Of a DNA stretch of 64,000 nt, positions 17,827 to 25,102 are shown piece after piece; the first letter of the stretch is position 1; the number at the start of each line of letters is the position of its first letter. The notes under the pieces were generated by a model, which ran no database searches, had not been told where the DNA came from, and worked only from the letters and a program-made list of their open reading frames with translations. Both the position numbers and the translations under genes were made by a program. This DNA is from Actinocatenispora sera (GTDB lineage Bacteria; Actinomycetota; Actinomycetes; Mycobacteriales; Micromonosporaceae): assembly GCF_018324685.1 (NCBI RefSeq), contig NZ_AP023354.1, positions 868,001 to 932,000 of the forward strand, read 5' to 3'.

Positions 17827-17869
17827 GGTACCGGTCAGCCGGCGGTGGGGGCGCCGGCTGACCGGTACC
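17827..17869. terminator. terminator hairpin of the SnoaL-like gene
   Basis: A 17-bp perfect inverted repeat (arms 17827-17843 and 17853-17869, beginning GGTACCGGTCAGCC) with a nine-base loop, immediately downstream of the SnoaL-like stop on the minus strand. Confidence 0.6.
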
Positions 17870-17874
17870 GGGGG

Positions 17875-18315
17875 TCAGGGTTCGAGGTCGGTGAGCGCCC
17901 GGCCGGTCGGGAAGTCGAGCGGTACCGAAGCCTGATCGTGCGCGACGAGCCACTCGTCGCCGACCTTGCGGAAGCAGAACGTGCCGCGCACCCACATCCC
18001 GCTGGTGGCGGTACCGTCGGCCAGGGTTCCGCGCAGCCGGCCGAAGCAGTGCGCAAACGCCACCACGTCGCCGACCTCGATCGCCAGCTCGCGCGTGTCG
18101 TAGTGCAGCTCGTCGAGCATCGCGAACGCGCGCTCCCAGTTCTTCAGCTTCGCGTCCACGCCCACGTGCTGCAGCGGCGGTTCGACGTCGAAGGACACTA
18201 CGTCGGGCGCGTAGCTGCGCCGCAGCGCGTCGAGGTCCTTCCCCTCGATTCCCGCGATCATCACGTCGATCCGCTGCCGGATCGCCGCCTGGTCCGCCTC
18301 GTATCGTGTCGACAT
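17875..18315 (-). CDS. SnoaL-like (NTF2-fold) protein in a putative ECF regulon
   Basis: A 146-residue NTF2-fold protein: IDVMIAGIEGKDLDALRRSY helix pair, DVVSFDVEPPLQHVG strand and VGDEWLVAHDQASVPLD near the end. SnoaL-like proteins of this size are cyclases, isomerases, or small-molecule-binding accessory proteins. ATG 18315 follows GAAAGGACGACGAGG. It is divergent from an ECF41-type sigma factor that itself carries a SnoaL-like tail, and both promoters contain the same CTGAC(A/G)-16 bp-CGTCGT element, so it is probably transcribed by that sigma factor. Such adjacency of an ECF41 gene with a conserved partner gene is known for the group. Confidence 0.85.
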   Translation of the reverse strand: MSTRYEADQAAIRQRIDVMIAGIEGKDLDALRRSYAPDVVSFDVEPPLQHVGVDAKLKNWERAFAMLDELHYDTRELAIEVGDVVAFAHCFGRLRGTLADGTATSGMWVRGTFCFRKVGDEWLVAHDQASVPLDFPTGRALTDLEP

Positions 18316-18410
18316 CCTCGTCGTCCTTTCGTCCGGGTGGATCCTTGAGGTCCGAACCGCAAAGGGCTGCCGGCGCCGGGCGCGCCTTCCGTTCGGACAT
18401 CGATACGGGT

Positions 18411-18438
18411 ACGACGACGTACGGTCGCGGAACGTCAG
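18411..18438 (-). promoter_or_regulatory. putative ECF promoter P1 (SnoaL-like gene)
   Basis: On the minus strand CTGACG (18433-18438), a 16-bp spacer and CGTCGT (18411-18416), about 95 bp upstream of the SnoaL-like start. It mirrors P2; the two -35 elements abut inside the palindrome GTCAGGCCTGAC (18434-18445). Confidence 0.6.
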
Positions 18439-18440
18439 GC

Positions 18441-18468
18441 CTGACATTCGGGCCGGCCGCCTCGTCGT
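18441..18468 (+). promoter_or_regulatory. putative ECF promoter P2 (sigma factor autoregulation)
   Basis: CTGACA (18441-18446), a 16-bp spacer and CGTCGT (18463-18468), about 80 bp upstream of the ECF sigma factor start. The elements and spacing resemble the SigJ/ECF41 promoter type (GTCACA-16-CGTCCT as I recall it), which would mean self-activation. Confidence 0.62.
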
Positions 18469-18550
18469 ACCTGGGGAGAGGTCCGCCCGGACCGGCGTCG
18501 AGCGTCGTCCCGCGCGGGCCGTGGCGCCGACCGAGGGAGCAGCCGAAACC

Positions 18551-19489
18551 ATGACGACCGACCCGGTACCGGGGCAGGACGGGTCCGACCCGGACCTCAG
18601 CGCGCTCATCGGCGAGCGCCGGCAGCTGATCAGCCTTGCGTACCGGCTGCTCGGGTCGCTGGCCGAGGCGGAGGACGCGGTGCAGGAGACCTACGCCCGC
18701 TGGTACGCGATGTCCCGCGAGCAGCAGGCCGAGATCGAGTCACCGGGCGCCTGGTTGACCCGGGTCGCCAGCCGGATCTGCCTGGACCTGCTCGGCTCGG
18801 CGCGGGCCCGCCGCGAGCGGTACGTGGGCGAGTGGATCCCGGAACCGGTGCCGGACCGTACCGGCTGGGTCGGCGGGCGCGCCACCGTCGACGACGTCGA
18901 CCCGGCCGACCGGGTCACCCTGGACGAGTCGATCACCATGGCGTTCCTGGTCGCGCTGGAGGCGATGACGCCCGCGCAGCGGGTCGCGCTCATCCTGCAC
19001 GACGTGTTCGGCTACCCGTTCGCGGAGATCGGCGAGATCACCGGCCGTACCCCGGCCGCCTGCCGTGAACTGGCGTCGGTGGCGCGACGCCGGGTCCGGA
19101 CCGGGCACCACCCCACGGCGCCGGCGGCGGCCCAGGCGGACCTCGTCCGGCACTTCCGGCAGGCGTGGCAGGCGCAGGACATCGACGGGCTGGTCCGGCT
19201 GCTCGATCCGGACGCGGTGTTCACCGCGGACGGTGGCGGCCTGGTCCGCGCAGCGCTCGAACCGGTCACGGGCGGCCAGCGGATCGCGCAGTACGTCGTC
19301 GCCCTGGCCGGCCGGCAGACCGACGGCATCACGATGACGGAGACCGCCGTCAACGGCCAGCCCGGCCTGACGATCCGGCAGCACGACGTCGTCGTGTCGG
19401 TCTTCGCGTTCGATGTCGTCGACGACCGCATCACGCACATCTGGGCGGTACGTAACCCGGACAAGCTCCGCCCGTGGGCGGTCGGCTGA
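18551..19489 (+). CDS. ECF41/SigJ-like RNA polymerase sigma factor with SnoaL-like C-terminal domain
   Basis: A 312-residue protein. Region 2 (residues 15-85) reads LISLAYRLLGSLAEAEDAVQ, then LTRVASRICLDLL. Region 4 (about residues 130-190) has TPAQRVALILHDVFGYPFAE and GRTPAACRELASVARRRVR. The last 120 residues are a SnoaL/NTF2-like domain carrying ADGGG, the DGGGK-like signature of ECF41 factors, in which the C-terminal domain modulates activity without a separate anti-sigma factor. ATG 18551 gives the normal N-terminus. The promoter P2 upstream implies autoregulation; matching promoters lie before the divergent SnoaL-like gene and at the cupin/epimerase pair. Confidence 0.93.
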   Translation: MTTDPVPGQDGSDPDLSALIGERRQLISLAYRLLGSLAEAEDAVQETYARWYAMSREQQAEIESPGAWLTRVASRICLDLLGSARARRERYVGEWIPEPVPDRTGWVGGRATVDDVDPADRVTLDESITMAFLVALEAMTPAQRVALILHDVFGYPFAEIGEITGRTPAACRELASVARRRVRTGHHPTAPAAAQADLVRHFRQAWQAQDIDGLVRLLDPDAVFTADGGGLVRAALEPVTGGQRIAQYVVALAGRQTDGITMTETAVNGQPGLTIRQHDVVVSVFAFDVVDDRITHIWAVRNPDKLRPWAVG

Positions 19490-19552
19490 CCGTACCGCCG
19501 CTGGCCCGGCGACCGGTCAGCTCCGGGGCGGGGCGACCGGCTCCGACCAGCT

Positions 19553-20476
19553 CTACCGCCGCGCCCCGCTACCGGTCAGGCCCGCCGCGGGGCGACCGGC
19601 TCCGCCCGGCCAGTCCCAGTCGGCGATGGCGTGGCGCAGCAGGCGAGCCGCCCCGGACAGGTGGCGCTCGGCGACCCAGTAGAGCGTCACGGCGCGGCGA
19701 CACTCCAGGCTGTCGACGGCGACCCAGACGGCCGGCACCCGCACCTCCGTCCGGCGAGCGAAGCCGGGTACCAGCCCGATGCCGAGACCGGCGGCGATCA
19801 GGTCGGCGATGGCGCTGGGCTCGTCGACCTCGCAGACGATCCGCGGGGTCCGGTTCCGGGCGGCGAAGAGCCGGTCGAGCAGCCGGCGCTGCCAGTGCCC
19901 CGGCCGGGCGCTGACGAACGGCTCGTCGGCGAGCTCTTCGATGCGCACGCGATCGCGGCGGGCCAGCGGATGGCTGGTCGCCATGCCCACGCCGACCGGC
20001 TCGTCGAACAGCTGCGTGGACGCCAGCCCGTTCGGCGGGATCGGCTGCGAGGCGACGCACAGGTCGACCTCCTGGGCCCGGAGCCGGCGGGCCATGTCCT
20101 CGGCCGGCGACCAGTTGAGCTCGACCTCGACGGCGGGATGGGCCCGCTTGAACGCAGCCAGCGGGGCGGTGAGGGTCAGGAACGTCTCGGACGCCAGCCG
20201 TACGGTGCCGGCTCCCTCGGCGGTCGCCTCGGCAACGGCGCGGCGCCCGGCGTCCAGCTCGCCCAGCGCGCGTTCGACATGCTCGCGGAACAGCCGGCCG
20301 GCGTCGTTGAGCGTCAGCCGGCCGCCCCGGTCGAACAGCGGGGTGCCGAGCTCGGCCTCCAACCGGGCGACGGTACGGCTCAGCGACGGCTGGGCGACCC
20401 GCAGCTCGTCGGCCGCGCGGCTGAGGTGCTGCAGCCGGGCCACGACCAGGAACTGGCGGAGCGCGTTGAGCTCCAT
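19553..20476 (-). CDS. LysR-family transcriptional regulator
   Basis: A 307-residue protein of standard LysR length. The N-terminal winged helix has LRQFLVVARLQHLSRAADEL and AQPSLSRTVARLEAELG. The rest is a two-lobed substrate-binding domain (TVRLASETFLTLTAPLAAF, PVGVGMATSHPLA, GIGLVPGFA). ATG 20476 is favoured over the adjacent ATG 20479, since GGAGGG lies four bases before the former and only one before the latter. It is divergent from the membrane protein/multicopper oxidase pair with a 100-bp gap holding a LysR-type box, so it may control that pair. Confidence 0.9.
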   Translation of the reverse strand: MELNALRQFLVVARLQHLSRAADELRVAQPSLSRTVARLEAELGTPLFDRGGRLTLNDAGRLFREHVERALGELDAGRRAVAEATAEGAGTVRLASETFLTLTAPLAAFKRAHPAVEVELNWSPAEDMARRLRAQEVDLCVASQPIPPNGLASTQLFDEPVGVGMATSHPLARRDRVRIEELADEPFVSARPGHWQRRLLDRLFAARNRTPRIVCEVDEPSAIADLIAAGLGIGLVPGFARRTEVRVPAVWVAVDSLECRRAVTLYWVAERHLSGAARLLRHAIADWDWPGGAGRPAAGLTGSGARR

Positions 20477-20512
20477 CATGCCCTCCGCATCATAACGCCA
20501 TCGCAATATTGG

Positions 20513-20524
20513 TCTTGGTCAAGA
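20513..20524. promoter_or_regulatory. candidate LysR-type operator
   Basis: TCTTGGTCAAGA, arms TCTTG/CAAGA, in the AT-richest part of the short divergent region. It fits the T-N11-A style of LysR boxes. Confidence 0.4.
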
Positions 20525-20581
20525 TAACGCGTGGGCCATAGCGTCGAATCGTTCGTACCGACCACAGAGGAAGGGGACGCG

Positions 20582-21040
20582 GTGTCCACCGCAACGAAGA
20601 CGCTCGCCACGGCCCGGGCCGTGGCGCAGCGGACCGGCCCGGCCGGGTGGGTGATGCGATCCGTCGTCAGCGCGCACGCCGCCGTGATCCTCGCCCAGCC
20701 GGTGTTCGCCGGCGTGTACCTGAGCGGTGACTTCGATGCGCTGGGCTGGCATGCGACCGGCGCCAACATCGTCACCTCGCTCGGCTACGTCCAGCTGGTG
20801 GTGGCCGTCGTGGCCTGGGTACGGCTGCGCCGGCCCGGGCTGTTCCTCGGCACGCTCGGCCTGGTCGCCGCCGAGACCGTGCAGTACGTCGCCGGCATGG
20901 ACGGCGCGCTCTGGCTGCACCTGCCGCTCGGCGTGCTGACCATCACCGGGTTGATCGGGCAGTTCGTCGCGGTCTGGCTGCGCCCGCTGCCGCGCACCGC
21001 CCGCGACGCCGACGACCGGCCGGAGGCCACCGATGAGTGA
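20582..21040 (+). CDS. four-segment membrane protein coupled to multicopper oxidase
   Basis: A 152-residue protein with four hydrophobic helices (about residues 28-48, 62-82, 90-108, 118-136). GTG 20582 follows GGAAGGGGACGCG; the upstream ATG 20531 lacks a ribosome binding site. The stop overlaps the start of the multicopper oxidase by eight bases, so the two are translationally coupled and the membrane protein probably works with the oxidase, for example as an electron or copper partner (inference). No named family recognised with certainty. Confidence 0.75.
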   Translation: MSTATKTLATARAVAQRTGPAGWVMRSVVSAHAAVILAQPVFAGVYLSGDFDALGWHATGANIVTSLGYVQLVVAVVAWVRLRRPGLFLGTLGLVAAETVQYVAGMDGALWLHLPLGVLTITGLIGQFVAVWLRPLPRTARDADDRPEATDE

Positions 21041-22673
21041 CCCGCGGGAACCGGCGGGCAGGACACGGTCGCCCGGGCGGCGCGCGTACGGCGTCGACCG
21101 GCGCCGGGTGCTCGGCATCGGTGGCGCGCTCGGGGCGCTCGCCGCCGGCGGCCTGACCACCTCGGCGGTACTGGCCCGCCGGCCGGCGGTCACCGGCGCC
21201 GAGCTGCGCAGCGCGGTACCGCTGCCCGACCCGTACCGGACGCCGTTGCCGGTGCCGCCGGTGCTGCGGCCGATCGACACCGCGGGCGGAACGGACCGGT
21301 ACCAGGTGACCCAGCACGCGGCGCGGGTGCGGATCCTGCCCGGTGTCGACACTCCGATGTGGACGTACCAGGGGGCGTTCCCCGGGCCGACGATCGAATC
21401 CCGGCGCGGCCGGCCGGTGACCGTGACCTACCGCAACGAGCTGCCGGTGCCGACGGTGGTGCACCTGCACGGCGGGCGGACGCCGGCCGCGTCCGACGGG
21501 TACCCGACCGATCTGGTGCTGCCGCGGGGCTGGCGGGAACCGATGGACGGGATGCGGCACATGCCCGGCACGGGCGGGATGGACGATCCGCGGGCGGTGG
21601 TGACCAGGCTGACCCGCACGCACACGTTTCCGCTGGACCAGCGGCCGACGCTGCTGTGGTACCACGATCACCGGATGGACTTCACCGCGCCGGCGATCTG
21701 GCGCGGGCTGGCCGGGATGCACGTCGTCCGGGACGATGCCGAGGAGGCGCTGGGCCTGCCGGCCGGACCGCGCGAGCTGCCGCTGATGATCACCGACCGC
21801 GCGTTCGCCGCCGACGGGAGCCTCGCCTACCCGGCGCTCGATCCCACCCTGCGCGACCGGCCCGGGGTTCCGGAGCGCTACCTCGCCGGGGTGCTCGGCG
21901 ACGTGATCCTGGTCAACGGTGCGCCGTGGCCGGTGCACGAGGTCGACGCGGTCCGGTACCGGCTGCGGATCCTGAACGCCTCCAACGCCCGGCACTACGA
22001 GCTGGAGGCGGTCACCGACGACGGGCGGCGGCTCGACCTGGTCCAGGTCGGCGCCGACCAGGGACTGCTCGCGGCACCGGTCACGCAGCGGGTGCTGCCG
22101 CTCGCGCCGGCCGAACGGTACGACGTGGTGGTCGACTTCGCCGCCGTACCGGTCGGTTCCCGGGTACGGCTGCGCAACCGTCTCGGTACCGGACGGACCC
22201 GCGAGGTGCTCGCGTTCCGGGTGGCGCGCAGGGCGACCGACCGCAGCCGGGTCCCTCGGGTACTCGCCCGCGACCTGCCGGCGTGGCACCGTGGCGACGC
22301 GGTCCGGGTGCGCGACTTCGCGTTCCGGGCCGGCCGGATGGGCGGCGGGCACGGCTGGCTGATCGGCGGGCGGCCGTTCGATCCGGCCCGGTCGGACGTC
22401 ACCGCCCGGCTCGGCGATGTCGAGGTGTGGCGGCTGATCGCGGACGTGCACCATCCGGTGCACCTGCACCTGGTCGGTTTCCGGGTGCTGTCGCGCGGCG
22501 GCCGGGCACCGCTGCCGAGCGACGCGGGGCTCAAGGACACGATCGCGCTGCGGCCGGGCGAGTCGGCGGAGATCATCACCCGCTTCGACGGCTACCGCGG
22601 CCGGTACCTGTTCCACTGCCACAACGCCGAGCACGAGGACATGGGCATGATGGCCAACCTCGACATCGTGTGA
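21033..22673 (+). CDS. Tat-exported multicopper oxidase
   Basis: A 546-residue three-cupredoxin protein. A twin-arginine signal (VDRRRVLGIGGALGALAAGG) occupies residues 21-45. Copper ligands appear in order: VHLHGG, LWYHDHRMD, HPVHLHLVGF and the C-terminal FHCHNAEHEDMGMM, which supplies the type 1 Cys/His with an axial Met and the remaining type 2/3 His. It should be an extracytoplasmic laccase/bilirubin oxidase-like enzyme that oxidises phenols, Cu(I) or Mn(II) with O2. It overlaps the upstream membrane-protein gene by eight bases. Confidence 0.93.
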   Translation: MSDPREPAGRTRSPGRRAYGVDRRRVLGIGGALGALAAGGLTTSAVLARRPAVTGAELRSAVPLPDPYRTPLPVPPVLRPIDTAGGTDRYQVTQHAARVRILPGVDTPMWTYQGAFPGPTIESRRGRPVTVTYRNELPVPTVVHLHGGRTPAASDGYPTDLVLPRGWREPMDGMRHMPGTGGMDDPRAVVTRLTRTHTFPLDQRPTLLWYHDHRMDFTAPAIWRGLAGMHVVRDDAEEALGLPAGPRELPLMITDRAFAADGSLAYPALDPTLRDRPGVPERYLAGVLGDVILVNGAPWPVHEVDAVRYRLRILNASNARHYELEAVTDDGRRLDLVQVGADQGLLAAPVTQRVLPLAPAERYDVVVDFAAVPVGSRVRLRNRLGTGRTREVLAFRVARRATDRSRVPRVLARDLPAWHRGDAVRVRDFAFRAGRMGGGHGWLIGGRPFDPARSDVTARLGDVEVWRLIADVHHPVHLHLVGFRVLSRGGRAPLPSDAGLKDTIALRPGESAEIITRFDGYRGRYLFHCHNAEHEDMGMMANLDIV

Positions 22674-22761
22674 CCCCGCCGGCCGGTCCCCCTACCGCCG
22701 ACGACGGTCCGGTACCGGCCAACGGGCGGGCGGCGGGCGGGCGGCGCGGGAGAATCGGCGG

Positions 22762-23907
22762 ATGGTGCGTTCGGTGCTGGAGCAGGCCCGCGACGGCGAC
22801 GCCGGCGCGTTCCGGGAGCTGGTCGAGCCGTACCGGGGCGAGCTGCACCTGCACTGCTACCGGATGCTCGGCTCGCTCGCGGACGCCGAGGATCTGGTTC
22901 AGGAGACACTGCTCGCGGCGTGGCGCGGGCTGGGCGGTTTCGCCGGCCGCTCTTCGGTCCGCACCTGGCTGTACCGGATCGCCACCAACCGCTGCCGCAA
23001 CGCACTGCGCGACGCGCGCCGGCGGATCCCGGCCGAACCGGTACCGCCGTTCGTTCCGCCGGCGCCGTCCCGGCGAGCCACGGTGACCTGGCTGCAGCCG
23101 TACCCGGATGCGGCGCTGGACCGGATCGCCGAGCGCGCACCGGACCCGGCGGCCCGGTACCTGAGCCGGGAGACGGTGGAGCTGGCGTTCGTCGTCGCGG
23201 TGCAGCAACTGCCGCCCCGGCAGGCCGCGGTGCTGCTGCTGTGTGACGTCCTCGACTTCGGCCGTACCGAGGTCGCGGAGATGCTGGACACCACCCCGAC
23301 CGCGGTGAAGGGTGCGCTGCAGCGCGCCCGCGCCGGCCTCACCGCGAACGAGCACCGGCCGGGCGGGCCCGATGCGGGCGAGCGGGCGGTGGCACGCCGG
23401 TTCGCGGCGGCGTTCACCGCGGACGACGTCGACGGCGTGCTGGCGCTGCTGACCGACGAGGCGTGGCTGGCGATGCCGCCGGCGCCGCACGAGTACCACG
23501 GTGCGGCGGCGATCCGCGCGTTCCTGGCGGCCAGCGCCCGGGGCCGGGGCGGCCGGCGGCTCCGACTGGTACCGGCCGGGGCGAACCGGCAACCGGCCTT
23601 CGGCTGCTACCTGGACGACCGGCCGGCCCCCGCCCGCGCGACACCGGAGGCTCCCGCCGCCGTGCGCTCGGCAACGGTCGAGGCCGCGCGGCCGGGTTCG
23701 GGGACGCGGACAGTGGCGGGGGCGGACGACCGTGCCGGGCCAGGGGCGTCCGACGCCGCGCGGTCGGGGACGGACGACCGTGCCGGGCCGGGGGCGTTCG
23801 TCGGGGTCGTGGTGCTCACGCCCGCGGCCGGGCGGATCGGGCGGATCACCCGGTTCCTGGATCCGAGCCTGGCCGCCGCGTTCGGCCTGCCGTCACATCG
23901 CGGCTGA
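22762..23907 (+). CDS. ECF sigma factor (SigG/SigX5-like) with interrupted SnoaL-like tail
   Basis: A 381-residue protein. Region 2 is RELVEPYRGELHLHCYRMLG with ADAEDLVQETLLAAWRGL; region 4 has LPPRQAAVLLLCDVLDFGRT and TPTAVKGALQRARAGL. The C-terminal third is SnoaL-like (RRFAAAFTADDVDGVLALLT, MPPAPHEYHGAAAI). Between FGCYLDD and VGVVVLTPAAGRIGRI lies an insert of about 60 residues, Pro/Ala/Arg-rich and containing two near-copies of DDRAGPGA, not expected in this family. It is followed by an NTF2-like gene, perhaps a partner. Confidence 0.88.
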   Translation: MVRSVLEQARDGDAGAFRELVEPYRGELHLHCYRMLGSLADAEDLVQETLLAAWRGLGGFAGRSSVRTWLYRIATNRCRNALRDARRRIPAEPVPPFVPPAPSRRATVTWLQPYPDAALDRIAERAPDPAARYLSRETVELAFVVAVQQLPPRQAAVLLLCDVLDFGRTEVAEMLDTTPTAVKGALQRARAGLTANEHRPGGPDAGERAVARRFAAAFTADDVDGVLALLTDEAWLAMPPAPHEYHGAAAIRAFLAASARGRGGRRLRLVPAGANRQPAFGCYLDDRPAPARATPEAPAAVRSATVEAARPGSGTRTVAGADDRAGPGASDAARSGTDDRAGPGAFVGVVVLTPAAGRIGRITRFLDPSLAAAFGLPSHRG

Positions 23908-24015
23908 CCGTTCCGATCCCGCCCCCGCCGGTGTCTGTACCAGTGTGTCCGGGCGGCGTCGTGCCGAGTCGACGGCCTGTCCGGGCTTCTTGCCGGCACG
24001 ACACGAAAGGTAGTC

Positions 24016-24381
24016 ATGGATCGAAACAGCACGGCAATCACGGCCTACTACGAGCTGCTCGCGGGCGGCACGACGTCGTTCGATCCGGTTCGGTTGCGGC
24101 CGCTGCTGGCCGACGACCTGGTCTTCGAGGGCCCGATCGCCGGCCGGGTGGTCGGCGCGGACCGGTTCGTGCACGGGGTCACCGGGTTCGTCGAGACGAT
24201 GCGGGGCATGACGATGCTGCACCGCCTGACCGGCGACGAGGAGGCGGCCACGATGTACGACGCGGAGCTGCCCGCCGGCACCGTCCGGTTCGCGGAGTTC
24301 TTTCGGCTCACCGCCGGCCGGATCACCGGCCTCCGGCTGCTGTACGACGCGGAGCGGTACCGCGCCGCCGGCGGGCGGTGA
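24016..24381 (+). CDS. NTF2-like/SnoaL-like protein
   Basis: A 121-residue NTF2-fold protein of typical small size: ITAYYELLAGG helix, PLLADDLVFEGPIAGR strand, MYDAELPAGTVRFAEFFRL and a closing RITGLRLLYDAERY. AAAGG stands seven bases before ATG 24016. It lies about 110 bp downstream of an ECF factor whose tail has the same fold, so the pair may be functionally linked. Ligand unknown. Confidence 0.8.
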   Translation: MDRNSTAITAYYELLAGGTTSFDPVRLRPLLADDLVFEGPIAGRVVGADRFVHGVTGFVETMRGMTMLHRLTGDEEAATMYDAELPAGTVRFAEFFRLTAGRITGLRLLYDAERYRAAGGR

Positions 24382-24393
24382 GCCGGCGGCGCG
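24361..24393. terminator. hairpin terminator at the NTF2-like 3' end
   Basis: A perfect 12-bp inverted repeat, CGCGCCGCCGGC (24361-24372) and GCCGGCGGCGCG (24382-24393), overlapping the last codons of the NTF2-like gene and facing the converging cupin gene. Confidence 0.5.
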
Positions 24394-24407
24394 GTACCGC
24401 ATCCCGG

Positions 24408-24800
24408 TCAGGCCGGGCGCGGATGGCGCAGGTGCGCTCGTTCCGAAAGTTCCTCGTCGGTCACGTAGGTCAGCATCTCCTTCCCAGGGGCGCAGACCAT
24501 GACGGCGAGGAAGACGGTGCGGGCATCGGTGAGGTTGTTGGCGGCCTGGTAGTGGATCACGTCGCCGCCCGGCTCCCAGAACGCCTCGCCGGCCCGGACG
24601 ACGCGCTCCGGTTCGCCTTCGAGTTCGAAGATCAGCTCGCCTTCGAGCAGGTAGCCGAAGACCGGGCCGGAGTGCCGGTGCGGTGGCGACCCGGCCGACC
24701 CGGGCTCCAGGTCGATCGTGACGGTGTGCACGTGGGCCGGGCCGAAGTCGTTGATCTCCGCCGAGCCCAGCGGCCGGATGTTGGACATGGGGTCGTTCAT
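24408..24800 (-). CDS. cupin-domain protein in a putative ECF regulon
   Basis: A 130-residue single-domain cupin. Motif 1 is GSPPHRHSGPVFGYLLEGEL with the HxH pair and downstream Glu; motif 2 region is EAFWEPGGDVIHYQAANN with the second-site His. A metal-bound beta-barrel is expected, acting as a dioxygenase, isomerase or sensor. ATG 24800 follows GAAGGAAC. The gene is divergent from an NAD-dependent epimerase, and both have the CTGAC(A/G)-16 bp-CGTCCT promoter element found at the ECF41 locus 6.5 kb away. Confidence 0.85.
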   Translation of the reverse strand: MNDPMSNIRPLGSAEINDFGPAHVHTVTIDLEPGSAGSPPHRHSGPVFGYLLEGELIFELEGEPERVVRAGEAFWEPGGDVIHYQAANNLTDARTVFLAVMVCAPGKEMLTYVTDEELSERAHLRHPRPA

Positions 24801-24887
24801 GTGGACGTTCCTTCGAACGAGGGAGAACACGGTCCGACCGGCGGCCACCTGCTTCGTTCGCTCGGGCGTTCCCCGGTCTCGTCAACC

Positions 24888-24915
24888 AGGACGAGGCGGC
24901 GCGCCGAGATGTCAG
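24888..24915 (-). promoter_or_regulatory. putative ECF promoter P3 (cupin gene)
   Basis: On the minus strand CTGACA (24910-24915), a 16-bp spacer and CGTCCT (24888-24893), about 90 bp upstream of the cupin start. It matches P1, P2 and P4 in both hexamers and spacing. Confidence 0.6.
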
Positions 24916-25029
24916 GCGGCCGGGACGGAGCCCCACCCCGGCTGCGCGATCGCCAGGCCCGGCCCCGGTGCGCAGCGCCCGGTGCGCGCCCCGGTGCCCG
25001 GTGCCGGACAGCGTCGACCGATTCGGCAC

Positions 25030-25057
25030 CTGACGTTCGCGCCGGCCGCACCGTCCT
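25030..25057 (+). promoter_or_regulatory. putative ECF promoter P4 (epimerase gene)
   Basis: CTGACG (25030-25035), a 16-bp spacer and CGTCCT (25052-25057), about 45 bp upstream of the epimerase start. The spacer GC-run (GCCGGCCGC) is also shared with P2. Confidence 0.62.
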
Positions 25058-25102
25058 GGGAGGTGGAGACGTTTCCGCTCGCAGCGCACAGAAGGGTCAC
25101 CC

